A program made the translations under genes and the position numbers. Positions 41,874-49,952 of a DNA stretch of 64,000 nt are shown here, piece after piece. The notes beneath the pieces were generated by a model. It was not told the DNA's origin, ran no database searches, and saw nothing but the letters and a program-made list of their open reading frames with translations. Source of the DNA: Pyrinomonadaceae bacterium (GTDB lineage Bacteria > Acidobacteriota > Blastocatellia > Pyrinomonadales > Pyrinomonadaceae); NCBI GenBank assembly GCA_021228405.1, contig JAJQRF010000004.1:248001-312000 (forward strand), written 5' to 3'. Numbering within the stretch: the first letter of the stretch is position 1; every line of letters starts with the position of its first letter.

Positions 41874-41908
41874 TAAAAAAAGACGAAAAATATTCGCCTT
41901 TTTCAGAT
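41874..41908 (-). terminator. Intrinsic terminator
   Basis: On the minus strand AAGGCGAA and TTCGTCTT pair (one G-T wobble) around a short loop, followed by seven T, 18 bp past the stop of the gene at 41926. Confidence 0.7.
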
Positions 41909-41925
41909 TTATGAACTTGAGTTTT

Positions 41926-43362
41926 TTATTTTTTCGCCGCGCTGACAATCGCTTCCGCCGCTTGTTCGACGACGGGAGAGATGATGTCTTCGCCTGCCGA
42001 TTTCGCTTTCGCTTTGAATTGTTTCGTCAAAACGCTTGCGCCGCCTGTTAGTTTCATCGAAATGTCGAGCGTGATTTCATCCTTCGCTTTGACGTTTGCC
42101 GAAGCCTCTCCCGCTGTCACGATAGATTGGGTTGCGACTTGTCCCGCGACGTTACCGACCGTGCTTCCCGTGTGACCGATGCCCGCTCTGCCGACACCTT
42201 GCGCGATTGCCTGTCCGAACATTCCGCCGAAACCGCCGCCGCCTTTTTTGTGCGAAACGGTCGCCGTCAGCACGAAATCACAATCCTTTTGTTTCGCTTC
42301 GTTGTCCAGGAGAGTTTGCAGTTTCGCGTCGAGAACGACGATCTCGACCTTCGTTCCCTTCAGATATTCGCCGAGAGTATTCTGCACCGCCGCCGCCAAA
42401 TCCGCGGAAGTAATGCCTTCGCCGACCGCGCCCGTTTTGACCGAAACACCGATCCTGACAACGCCCGCCTGTTTCGGCGCGACTGCATTTGAAGCATTTG
42501 AATTCGTGCTTGAAGGAATTTTCATTCCCGAACTCGTAGTCGAAGACTTTCCGCTGTTGGGCAAGCTCATCGAAGATGTCGAAGCGTCTTGGGAACCGTA
42601 ATTCTGCATCGCATACATCTGCGAAGCGTCCGAAACTTCACGATACCCTTGCGGAACGTCGAAAAGTTCGGCGTTCAGCGTCGCTTTTGAAAGCTCGACG
42701 ACTTCGTTTACGATCGACATCGATTCTTTGCCGTTTTCGTCGAACATCGTCATCTTTTCATAAATCGGATAACCACGTTTCGCCGTGCCGTTCTGCTTCA
42801 TCGAATATTTATCCTGACAGCCGCCTTTGACGTTCGGCGGATTGTAGGCGCGGTATTGATTCGCGTCGCAATCCAGCACGAATTCCGCATCGATATACCA
42901 ACCGTCGGTCTGCATTTTCGTATTCGTTTTCGCACAGGCATCGGGCGAAGAAACGGTTTCCATCGTGATAATCAAATGTTTCGCCTGAAACCCGAACATC
43001 TGTTTGCGTTCGCCAGTGTCTTTGACCGTCACCGTCGTCGTGACCGTTCCGCCGGCACGAACGACGTTATCTTTTTTCACGTTCGCCGGTGCATTTGCGG
43101 GTGTCGTGCCGTCGTCAAACGGATTGACCATATATGTTTTCGTGGTCGGGTTAAGCTGGATTCCGCGCCGCAGATCGCATTGCGTGACGTTGACCATCAT
43201 CCCGTTCATCGTTTCCGTGCGTTGACGTTTGCCTTTGATGTAAGTCGTATTTTCGTAAGATTGACCGCTCATCGTCTGCTTCGATTTGATTTTCACATCC
43301 GCGAAAGCCGTCGTTGATAAACCGATCATTAAAATTGCCAAAAGTAAAAAAATTTTCTTCAT
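41926..43362 (-). CDS. Secreted protein with CsgG-like C-terminal half
   Basis: A 478-residue protein with a signal peptide (about 1-21, LLLAILMIGLSTTAFA). The N-terminal half (about 25-250) is a beta-rich region starting KIKSKQTMSGQSYENTTYIKG, reminiscent of DUF4412-type domains. A Ser/Asn linker (about 255-300) follows. The last ~170 residues recall CsgG/penicillin-binding-activator-type folds: IGVSVKTGAVGEGI, VEIVVLDAKLQTLLDNEAK, CDFVLTATVSHKKGGGG, then a Gly-rich loop. No lipoprotein cysteine is seen. It may be a periplasmic or surface protein; the function is not readable. It is a single-gene unit with its own terminator. Confidence 0.7.
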   Translation of the reverse strand: MKKIFLLLAILMIGLSTTAFADVKIKSKQTMSGQSYENTTYIKGKRQRTETMNGMMVNVTQCDLRRGIQLNPTTKTYMVNPFDDGTTPANAPANVKKDNVVRAGGTVTTTVTVKDTGERKQMFGFQAKHLIITMETVSSPDACAKTNTKMQTDGWYIDAEFVLDCDANQYRAYNPPNVKGGCQDKYSMKQNGTAKRGYPIYEKMTMFDENGKESMSIVNEVVELSKATLNAELFDVPQGYREVSDASQMYAMQNYGSQDASTSSMSLPNSGKSSTTSSGMKIPSSTNSNASNAVAPKQAGVVRIGVSVKTGAVGEGITSADLAAAVQNTLGEYLKGTKVEIVVLDAKLQTLLDNEAKQKDCDFVLTATVSHKKGGGGFGGMFGQAIAQGVGRAGIGHTGSTVGNVAGQVATQSIVTAGEASANVKAKDEITLDISMKLTGGASVLTKQFKAKAKSAGEDIISPVVEQAAEAIVSAAKK

Positions 43363-43453
43363 AACACGCTCCTTTTAGTAAATGCTCCGGCTGAAATTAT
43401 TGCCTCTGCAATCTAACGCGCAAAAATTTCAAGATTCGTGTCATTTTTTTTAA

Positions 43454-43547
43454 TCTGAATGCGGATTGAGCAAGTTAGGCGGATTAACGCTGATTTTTTT
43501 ATTGGAATCCGCGTAAATCTGCCGAATCCGCCGAATCCGCGTTCGGA
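43454..43547. repeat. 9-bp-period hairpin (GCGGATTNN type) upstream of the ECF sigma gene
   Basis: Left words GCGGATTGA, GCAAGTTAG, GCGGATTAA, CGCTGATTT and right words GGAATCCGC, GTAAATCTG, CCGAATCCG, CCGAATCCG form an imperfect hairpin with arms of about 43 bp. It ends just before the promoter of the ECF sigma gene. Confidence 0.8.
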
Positions 43548-43550
43548 AAG

Positions 43551-43580
43551 TTGGTTTACAATTGAATTTTCAAATATAAT
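43551..43580 (+). promoter_or_regulatory. Promoter placing transcription start almost at the ECF sigma ATG
   Basis: TTGGTT (43551-43556), 18-bp spacer, TATAAT (43575-43580). The ATG at 43590 lies nine bases after the -10 box and no ribosome binding site is present, so the mRNA is probably leaderless, as for the kinase at 35082. Confidence 0.55.
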
Positions 43581-43589
43581 CTCGAAAGT

Positions 43590-44159
43590 ATGAGTCAAAA
43601 CACGTCACCCGAAATCACGCGAATGCTGATCGAATTGACTAACGGAAACACCGAAGTCGTCAACGCGCTTTTGCCAGTTATTTACGATGAATTGCGAAAT
43701 CTGGCGGGAAATTATCTGCGCCGCGAACGCGTCAGCCACACGCTGCAACCGACCGCGCTCGTTCACGAAGCATATCTCAAACTGATCGACCAAAAGCAGG
43801 TCAAATGGCAGAACCGCGCCCATTTTTTCGGCATCGCGGCAAACATTATGCGGAGAATTCTGGTTGACCACGCCCGCAAACATACCGCCGAAAAGCGCGG
43901 CGGCGCGGCGGAAGTTTTGCCCATCGAAGAAGAAATCTTAGTCGTTTCAAACGAAAAATCGGCGGAGCTCATCGCACTCGACGAAGCCTTGGAAAATCTC
44001 GAAAAAATGGATCCGCAAAAAGCAAAAATTGTCGAACTCAGATATTTCGGCGGTCTTTCGATCGAAGAAACGGCGGAAGTTTTGGACACGAGCGTCGCCA
44101 CCGTCAACCGCCAATGGCGTATGGCAAAGGCTTGGCTTTACGGGCAAATTGCGAATTAA
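43590..44159 (+). CDS. ECF-type sigma factor of the kinase-associated class
   Basis: A 189-residue sigma-70-family protein. Region 2 is LLPVIYDELRNLAGNYLRRER then LQPTALVHEAYLKLI, and AHFFGIAANIMRRILVDHAR is the family-specific helix seen in ECF factors that accompany Ser/Thr kinases in acidobacteria and planctomycetes. Region 4 carries a helix-turn-helix (SIEETAEVLDTSVATVNRQWRMAKAWL). Length and motifs are normal. No anti-sigma factor is adjacent. The large kinase 4 kb upstream and the kinase/phosphatase operon immediately convergent are plausible controllers by phosphorylation, but that is inference. Confidence 0.93.
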   Translation: MSQNTSPEITRMLIELTNGNTEVVNALLPVIYDELRNLAGNYLRRERVSHTLQPTALVHEAYLKLIDQKQVKWQNRAHFFGIAANIMRRILVDHARKHTAEKRGGAAEVLPIEEEILVVSNEKSAELIALDEALENLEKMDPQKAKIVELRYFGGLSIEETAEVLDTSVATVNRQWRMAKAWLYGQIAN

Positions 44160-44160
44160 A

Positions 44161-44244
44161 GTCCGGAGTCCAGAGTCTATAGCCAATTTAAAAATCTAAA
44201 GTGCATAGTCAATTTTCTTTCAGACTCTGGACTTTAGACTTTGG
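44161..44244. repeat. Heptameric repeat block (GTCCAGA type) between convergent genes
   Basis: Twelve 7-bp words fill the gap almost exactly: GTCCGGA, GTCCAGA, GTCTATA, GCCAATT, TAAAAAT, CTAAAGT, GCATAGT, CAATTTT, CTTTCAG, ACTCTGG, ACTTTAG, ACTTTGG. The ends are complementary, so the block forms a hairpin that could terminate both convergent genes. Confidence 0.8.
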
Positions 44245-44246
44245 AC

Positions 44247-45902
44247 TTATACCCTTTTCACAAGAACCAACGTTATATCATCATTTGCGGGCGCGGTTTG
44301 CGTAAACGATGATAGCGCGGATTCGACCTTGTCGCGGATTCCGGCGGCTGACGCGCCTAAATTCCGGCTGAAAACGTCGATCAGTCTGTCCATTCCGAAT
44401 TCTTCCTCGCGGATATTATTCGCCTCGGAAACGCCGTCGGAATAGATCATTATCGATTCGCCCGCGTTCAGTTTAATTTCAGAAACGTCGTAACCCGCCA
44501 TCGGCAAAAGTCCGAGCGGCAAACCGCCCGAAGTCAGTTGTTCGACGGTTCCATCGGCGCGCCCGACCAGCGGCGGATTATGTCCGGCATTAATGTATGA
44601 AAGATTTCCCGTCTGCGGATCGAGAATCGCAACGAACATCGTCACGAAACGATTTGCGGGCGTGTTTTCGGCTAAATATAAATTAACCGATTTGACCATC
44701 TCGCCGAGCGGTCGGTTTGCCGCGACCTGCGCGTGTATCGCGGCGTGAACGCTCGACATCAGAAGCGCGGCGGCGGTTCCCTTACCCGAAACGTCGCCGA
44801 GCGCGATCAGCATTCTGCCGTCCTGAAGCCTGATAAAATCGTAATAATCGCCGCCGATCTCGTAACAGGAAAACGAAATTCCCTGAAACTCGTAACCTTC
44901 GATCTTGGGCGGCGCACTCGGTTGAAAACGCTGTTGGATTTCGGTCGCAAGCTCCAATTCGCGTTCCATTCGTTCGCGTTCCATCCGTTCTTCGAGCAGT
45001 TTCGCATTCTCGACACGAATCGCCGCGACCGAGGCGAGCGTCGTCAAAATGTTCAGATGTTCCTCGGTAAACGTCGCTTCGTAAGTCGGCGAATCGGCGT
45101 AAACGATGCCGAAAACGTCGCGCTCGTCAACGCTCAAAGGAACGGCTAAAACCGAACGGATGCCGAGCAAAGCCATCGTTTGCGAAGCATATCGCGGGTC
45201 GTGCTGTGCATCGGAAGTGAGAACGGACTTGCCGTTTTTCATCACTTCGTCCATCACGGTGCGGCTGATGCGGACTTCTTCGAGTTTTTCCTCTTTGCCG
45301 CGCACCCGCGCCACCATAATTTTCATTCCGCCTTCGGCTGATTCGTCGCGGAGCATTATCACGGCGCGTTCGGCGGGAACGGCTTCAAAAACGAGCGACG
45401 CAACCTGATTGAGCGTGTCGTCCAAACCGCTCGAAGAAAGCAAAGCGATGCCGACCTTACTAATCAAGCCGAGAAGATCGGTGCGCGATGAATATTGCGA
45501 TTCGAGAATCTCCGAAGTCGGGTTTTTACGGCTCGAAAAAGCAATCGTCATCGCCGGATTCAAAGCTTCCGTGTTGTCGGCGATCAAAGTCGCGTTTTTC
45601 GTTTGCGTCAAACGCGGATCGTCGAAAAGAATCGTCGTTTCACCGATCTGAACTTCGCCGCCTGGCATCAGCGGAATCGGCATCGTGACCAGATTTCCGT
45701 TATAGCGCGTCCCGTTTGCCGAACCTAAATCCTGCAGCCAGTAAGCATCGCCTTCCTTGCGGATTTCCGCGTGCAGACGCGAAGCGAACGCGTCGGGAAT
45801 ACAAACATCACTGCGAGCCGAACGCCCGATCGTCGTGCGAAGCCGCGACAGATTTACCCTGTCGATCTCGCGTCCCGAATTTTTAATAATCAATTGGGGC
45901 AT
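44247..45902 (-). CDS. FHA-GAF-SpoIIE-type PP2C phosphatase
   Basis: A 551-residue cytoplasmic signalling protein. The N-terminal FHA domain (about 15-95, TIGRSARSDVCIPDAFASRLHAEI, then DLGSANGTRYNG) should bind phosphothreonine. A GAF sensor domain follows (about 140-300). A short coiled coil (about 300-325, MERERMERELELATEIQQRF) leads to a SpoIIE-like PP2C phosphatase (about 330-551, EIGGDYYDFI, MLIALGDVSGKGTAAALLMS, YINAGHNPPL, MIYSDGVSEANN, NDDITLVLVKR) with all metal-binding aspartates. It is the last gene of a four-gene minus-strand operon that also encodes a Ser/Thr kinase and two FHA proteins. It is the obvious candidate to reverse or relay the kinase signal. Confidence 0.93.
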   Translation of the reverse strand: MPQLIIKNSGREIDRVNLSRLRTTIGRSARSDVCIPDAFASRLHAEIRKEGDAYWLQDLGSANGTRYNGNLVTMPIPLMPGGEVQIGETTILFDDPRLTQTKNATLIADNTEALNPAMTIAFSSRKNPTSEILESQYSSRTDLLGLISKVGIALLSSSGLDDTLNQVASLVFEAVPAERAVIMLRDESAEGGMKIMVARVRGKEEKLEEVRISRTVMDEVMKNGKSVLTSDAQHDPRYASQTMALLGIRSVLAVPLSVDERDVFGIVYADSPTYEATFTEEHLNILTTLASVAAIRVENAKLLEERMERERMERELELATEIQQRFQPSAPPKIEGYEFQGISFSCYEIGGDYYDFIRLQDGRMLIALGDVSGKGTAAALLMSSVHAAIHAQVAANRPLGEMVKSVNLYLAENTPANRFVTMFVAILDPQTGNLSYINAGHNPPLVGRADGTVEQLTSGGLPLGLLPMAGYDVSEIKLNAGESIMIYSDGVSEANNIREEEFGMDRLIDVFSRNLGASAAGIRDKVESALSSFTQTAPANDDITLVLVKRV

Positions 45903-45922
45903 AAATTTTCAGAAAAAATTAT

Positions 45923-46435
45923 TTACTTAAGAACGCGTTTGCGTCCGTAAACTACCACCGTGCCGCCGATTAAATCGTGGAGAGCGCGACCGTTTTTTGT
46001 AAATGCAGATAATAAAAAACCCAATCCGAGCGTTAAGAGCGTAAGAGGATAACCGATCAAATGGCGCATCGTGATCGAAGCAAAACTCGCTTCGCGTCCG
46101 TCTGCCTTGACGATCTGCAAGCCCGTCAGCATCTTGCCGATACTGCGACCGCTGAAGATCGGGAAGATCAAAAAATTCGTCAGTCCGATCAAAACCGCGA
46201 TCAGCCAACCCGAATTATTCAATTCGCTGTTCAAAAGTTTCGCGCCGTCATTGCCCATAAAACGCGCAAACAAAATGCTCATTACGGGAACGGCGACGAA
46301 GATTATGTAATCGATAATTAATGCTCCGCAACGCAAAACGAACGGAGCTTTTAATCTTTCGGGTGAAAAATTCACTATTTTTTCTTCGGTTTGCAAACTA
46401 TTTGCCGGAACCGATCTTTCTACACGAGCACTCAT
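45923..46435 (-). CDS. RDD-family membrane protein
   Basis: A 170-residue protein with an RDD-type domain of three or four membrane helices (about 35-160). Hallmarks are APFVLRCGALIIDYIIFVAVP at the first helix, then FPIFSGRSIGKMLTGLQIVKADG and the final AFTKNGRALHDLIGGTVVV. The family's exact role (ion transport or membrane scaffold) is mostly unknown. The gene is 7 bp downstream of the kinase gene and 20 bp upstream of the phosphatase gene, so it is the membrane component of this operon. The 35-residue cytoplasmic N-terminus is Ser/Thr-containing and could be a phosphorylation target; that is speculation. Confidence 0.9.
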   Translation of the reverse strand: MSARVERSVPANSLQTEEKIVNFSPERLKAPFVLRCGALIIDYIIFVAVPVMSILFARFMGNDGAKLLNSELNNSGWLIAVLIGLTNFLIFPIFSGRSIGKMLTGLQIVKADGREASFASITMRHLIGYPLTLLTLGLGFLLSAFTKNGRALHDLIGGTVVVYGRKRVLK

Positions 46436-46442
46436 ATAAAAT

Positions 46443-49022
46443 CTAATTAATCACAAAATGCAAGGTCGTATCGCCGACGCGAATCTTGTCGCCGTTCGCC
46501 AGAACGTGCGGCTGATGCGGCAAAAGTCTGGTCATATCGCTGACCGCCGGAATGATGATCGTTCCGTTCGACGAACCGAGGTCTTCGAGATAAAAATTGT
46601 TTCCGTCGCGGCGGATTCTCGCGTGACGGCGCGAAATTTTCGTCTGCGGATCGTATTTCGACAGATCGACTTCGGGAAAAATATTCGACATCGGATCGCG
46701 TCTGCCGACCAGACTATCGTCCTTTTCAATGTTAAAGATCGGCGCGTCGAGTTCGTTCGTGCCGATTACCATCAGTCTGGCGGCAACGGGCGCGTGTGAA
46801 TAAATTTCCGAATGAACGCCTTTTTGCGAAAGCGGCTGTTTTGAACCGCAAAACGCACAAAACATATCGGTCGCCATTATTTTCTGACCGCAGAAACCGC
46901 AGAAAACAGGCTGATCCTGTAAACTGACGGCAACGGGCGTTGCCGTCACGCCGTAAGTCACTCTGCCCGTTTTCAGATTTGAGAGATGTTCTTCCAAAAT
47001 CTGTTTCAGTTCCGCCGCAGAAGCAAATCTGGACGTTGCATTGTATTCGACCGCACGCATCAGAATACGCTCCATCTGGTCGGAAAGTTGAGAATTTATC
47101 TGACGCGGACGCGGATTTTTCTGAAAATCGAAGATTAAAAGCGGGTTGCTCTGCGGGTCGGCTCCCGTCAGAAGATGAAACATCGTCGAACCCAGGCTGT
47201 AAATATCCGAACGAGGTTCGACGTTTCCGCTGAAAAGTTCGGGCGGCGCGTAACCCATCGTTCCGACCGCCGTGACACCTTTTTCTTCTTTATTGACCGA
47301 ACGCGCAATGCCGAAATCGATCAGCATAATACGTCCCGAATTTCCGTCGATCATCACGTTTGACGGTTTCAGGTCGCGGTAAACGATAGTGTTCGGCTGA
47401 TTATGCAGATAATGCAGAACGTCGGTTACTTGAATCGCCCATTCGGTGACGGTTTGTTCTTCGAGTTTTCCTTCGGGAGCAGAACGAAGTTTGCCGGAAA
47501 GATCGCCGCCCGAAATGTATTTCATCACGAGATAAAAACGGCTTTCTTTATCATCGTAGAAATAATCGTAGATCGTCGGGATCGAAGGATGATCGAGCGT
47601 CGAAAGAATCATCGACTCGCGCTTGAAATCGGCAATCGCTTTTTCCTGCTGAGTTTCTTCGATATAACTCTGCACCATTTCTTTGACGGCACGCAGAACG
47701 CCGCCGAGATTGTTGTCGCTCGCCAGATAAACCGCGCCCATTCCGCCGCCGCCGATCTTACGGATTATTTCATAGCGTCCGTTCAAAACCGTTCCTTCAT
47801 CGAGCGGTTTTAACTTGGCGGCTTTCTTTCCGTCCGTATCGCTTCCGCCGATGTTCGGTGTCGTGTATGAACGGTTTTCCTTTGATTCATTAAGATTTTC
47901 GGAAACGGGCGTTTGCGTTTCGGGAGCTTGCGCGATTGATTCGACGAACGACGAAGCAACGGGAATCTCGACTTTTTCCTCACTCTTCGCAGGTTCGGTT
48001 TCCATTATTCTGACCGAATCGAAAACCGATTGCGAGTGATGAAAATCCGGCTTTTCCAATTCTTCCGAAGGCATTTCTATTTCGGGAACCGACGAATTTA
48101 CAGGCTCGCTTTTATCGATCTCAAGTTCAAACGGTTCGATTTCTTTTACTTCTTCGGAAAATGAACTTTCAGGCACTTCAGTTTGAAGCGGCTCTTCGGC
48201 TTTTTCCTCCGATAAATTAAAAGCCGCCGACATATCGGGAATCGTTTCGCTGAAAGGGTCTTTTTCTTCCTTAAACGGAAATTCGTTCTTTACTTCTTCG
48301 GCGGAGGATTCGTGATTCGGAACTTCCAATTCCGTTTTGCTGATCCTGATCTCTTCCGACGCGGGCACTTCAAGCGGTTGCAGGCTTTCTTCTACTACTG
48401 CGGATTCTTTATTGAGCGTTTCACCGGATTCTTCCGCTACCGGATAATCCTGCGAAATGTCCGATTCGTTTTTCTCCGCCGCAGGAATAAACGGACTGCC
48501 GAAATTGGGCGCGGATTCTTCGATCAATGCCGGAGTCGGAATCTCATCAAAAGAAACTTCGCCTGATCCCGTCGATTTTTCGGGATTTTCATCAAAAGCC
48601 GTTTTGTTCAAATCTTCCTGCAACTGCTGATCGGCAATCGGCGGCGAGATCGGCTCTTCGGATTTATTCTCTTCGCTGTGGACAGGTAATTTCAAATCTG
48701 CCGAAACGCCGCTCAGATCGAGATCGTCTTCGGTTTCGGACAAGGAAAAATCGTCATTAACATCAGCGACGAGTTCCGCCGCCGGAGCAGTTTGTGCGGG
48801 AATTTCCGGCAGTGAAAAATCACTGTTGAGAGCAAGGTCGTCCTCAGTAATTGCGGTCGGCGAAACTTCGGGGGAATCTTCACTTTCCGATTTTTTTGCG
48901 GTCGGCGGAAGAGAATTCGACTCTTCTTCAACCGCCGGAGCGGGATTCAGAAAGATACCGCAAAAGGGGCAAAAAACATCATTTGGAGCGACTTCCGAGC
49001 CGCATTCGTGACAATAAGCCAT
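46443..49022 (-). CDS. Ser/Thr protein kinase with zinc ribbons and C-terminal FHA domain
   Basis: An 859-residue soluble kinase. It starts with a double-cysteine zinc ribbon (CHECGSEVAPNDVFCPFCG, residues 4-22). A long acidic, Glu/Ser/Pro-rich disordered region follows (about 28-400). The Hanks kinase domain (about 413-675) has IGGGGMGAVYLAS, a lysine in LRAVKEMVQ, YRDLKPSNVMI near 545 and LIDFGIARS. A second zinc ribbon (about 705-735, FCGFCGQK, MFCAFCG) precedes an FHA domain (about 765-859, VGRRDPMSNIFPEVDLS, then KISRRHARI and LGSSNGT). No membrane helix is present, unlike PknB-type kinases. The FHA domain probably binds the kinase's own or its partners' phosphothreonines. The operon order is FHA protein, kinase, RDD, phosphatase. 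Confidence 0.94.
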   Translation of the reverse strand: MAYCHECGSEVAPNDVFCPFCGIFLNPAPAVEEESNSLPPTAKKSESEDSPEVSPTAITEDDLALNSDFSLPEIPAQTAPAAELVADVNDDFSLSETEDDLDLSGVSADLKLPVHSEENKSEEPISPPIADQQLQEDLNKTAFDENPEKSTGSGEVSFDEIPTPALIEESAPNFGSPFIPAAEKNESDISQDYPVAEESGETLNKESAVVEESLQPLEVPASEEIRISKTELEVPNHESSAEEVKNEFPFKEEKDPFSETIPDMSAAFNLSEEKAEEPLQTEVPESSFSEEVKEIEPFELEIDKSEPVNSSVPEIEMPSEELEKPDFHHSQSVFDSVRIMETEPAKSEEKVEIPVASSFVESIAQAPETQTPVSENLNESKENRSYTTPNIGGSDTDGKKAAKLKPLDEGTVLNGRYEIIRKIGGGGMGAVYLASDNNLGGVLRAVKEMVQSYIEETQQEKAIADFKRESMILSTLDHPSIPTIYDYFYDDKESRFYLVMKYISGGDLSGKLRSAPEGKLEEQTVTEWAIQVTDVLHYLHNQPNTIVYRDLKPSNVMIDGNSGRIMLIDFGIARSVNKEEKGVTAVGTMGYAPPELFSGNVEPRSDIYSLGSTMFHLLTGADPQSNPLLIFDFQKNPRPRQINSQLSDQMERILMRAVEYNATSRFASAAELKQILEEHLSNLKTGRVTYGVTATPVAVSLQDQPVFCGFCGQKIMATDMFCAFCGSKQPLSQKGVHSEIYSHAPVAARLMVIGTNELDAPIFNIEKDDSLVGRRDPMSNIFPEVDLSKYDPQTKISRRHARIRRDGNNFYLEDLGSSNGTIIIPAVSDMTRLLPHQPHVLANGDKIRVGDTTLHFVIN

Positions 49023-49047
49023 TTTATTTATATGAATTTCAGATAAT

Positions 49048-49626
49048 TTAGCGGTTTATAAAAAACCGCAAAAAAGTTTTGCCGACAATAATTTCATCGC
49101 CGTTTTGCAACATTTGCGCCGTTCCGGGAATTAATCTCCGACCGCGATTGACAAAGGTTCCGTTCGTCGAACCGAGGTCTTCGATAGAATATTTTCCTTC
49201 GTGAAACAGAATTCGCGCGTGACGGCGCGAAACTTTCGCTTCGGGGTCGTAGGCATCGAGATCGATGTCGGGAAAAATCCCGTTGTCCGCATCCCAACGC
49301 CCGATATTCGATTCCGCCTGCGTTAAATTAAATTCAGTCCCGACCGCTTCGCCGCGTTCGATCTTCACGGTCGCGTGAATTTCCTTTTTCGGTCTTATCT
49401 CGTCACTCGCCGAATCGTCGATCGCTTTGATCTCTTCGACAAACGGCGGAATTCCGACGGAAGTTACGTTTCCTCCGCGAAATATTGGCGTTTCGGGAAA
49501 TTGCGGTTGAAAATTCGATAGCTCGGCTCTGAAGTCGTTGTTATTTTGTATTAATTTTGAACCGCATTCATCGCAGTATTGTGAACCATCCAGATTTTCC
49601 GTTCCGCAAGTTTGGCATCTAATCAT
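49048..49626 (-). CDS. Zinc ribbon-FHA protein, first gene of the kinase operon
   Basis: A 192-residue protein with an N-terminal zinc ribbon (CQTCGTENLDGSQYCDECG, residues 4-22), a linker, and a C-terminal FHA domain (about 95-192, SNIGRWDADNGIFPDIDLDAYD, VSRRHARILF, DLGSTNGTFVNRG). It has the same zinc ribbon-FHA plan as the ends of the kinase 25 bp downstream and looks like the kinase with the catalytic domain removed. It probably acts as a phosphothreonine-reading adaptor or a substrate of that kinase. The operon promoter should lie in 49627-49952. Confidence 0.92.
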   Translation of the reverse strand: MIRCQTCGTENLDGSQYCDECGSKLIQNNNDFRAELSNFQPQFPETPIFRGGNVTSVGIPPFVEEIKAIDDSASDEIRPKKEIHATVKIERGEAVGTEFNLTQAESNIGRWDADNGIFPDIDLDAYDPEAKVSRRHARILFHEGKYSIEDLGSTNGTFVNRGRRLIPGTAQMLQNGDEIIVGKTFLRFFINR

Positions 49627-49952
49627 CTTTATTTACCTTGCGACATAATCAGATATGAACTTTAATATGGCAAGTGTATTTTAACCTTTAATTTTCTGTT
49701 CGTAAAACCTAAATTGCAGGTAAAGAATCGTTTCCAATGATTTATTTCGACGTTTTCTTTAATTAGTTTTACCGCTTCGATTTTTTTGAGAATCGGGTAA
49801 AATAGATTTTTACCCGTATTCGCAGTTCACTTTTTTGAAACTCTTTCAAAATAAAAAACGTAGTTTTGATTTGACGCGCCTAAAAATTTGATTTGCGTTA
49901 AGTTTCATTAATAAATTTTACTGCACACATAAAAAAGAGGAAATAGAAAAAT
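49627..49952. other. 326-bp divergent intergenic region with one hairpin
   Basis: This region separates the minus-strand FHA/kinase operon from the plus-strand export operon and must hold both promoters. I see a perfect 9-bp hairpin, CGGGTAAAA (49794-49802) and TTTTACCCG (49808-49816), with partly complementary flanks. It could be a regulator site or terminator-like element. TTGACG near 49870 could be a -35 box, but no good -10 box follows at the right spacing. Nothing else is recognisable. Confidence 0.5.
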
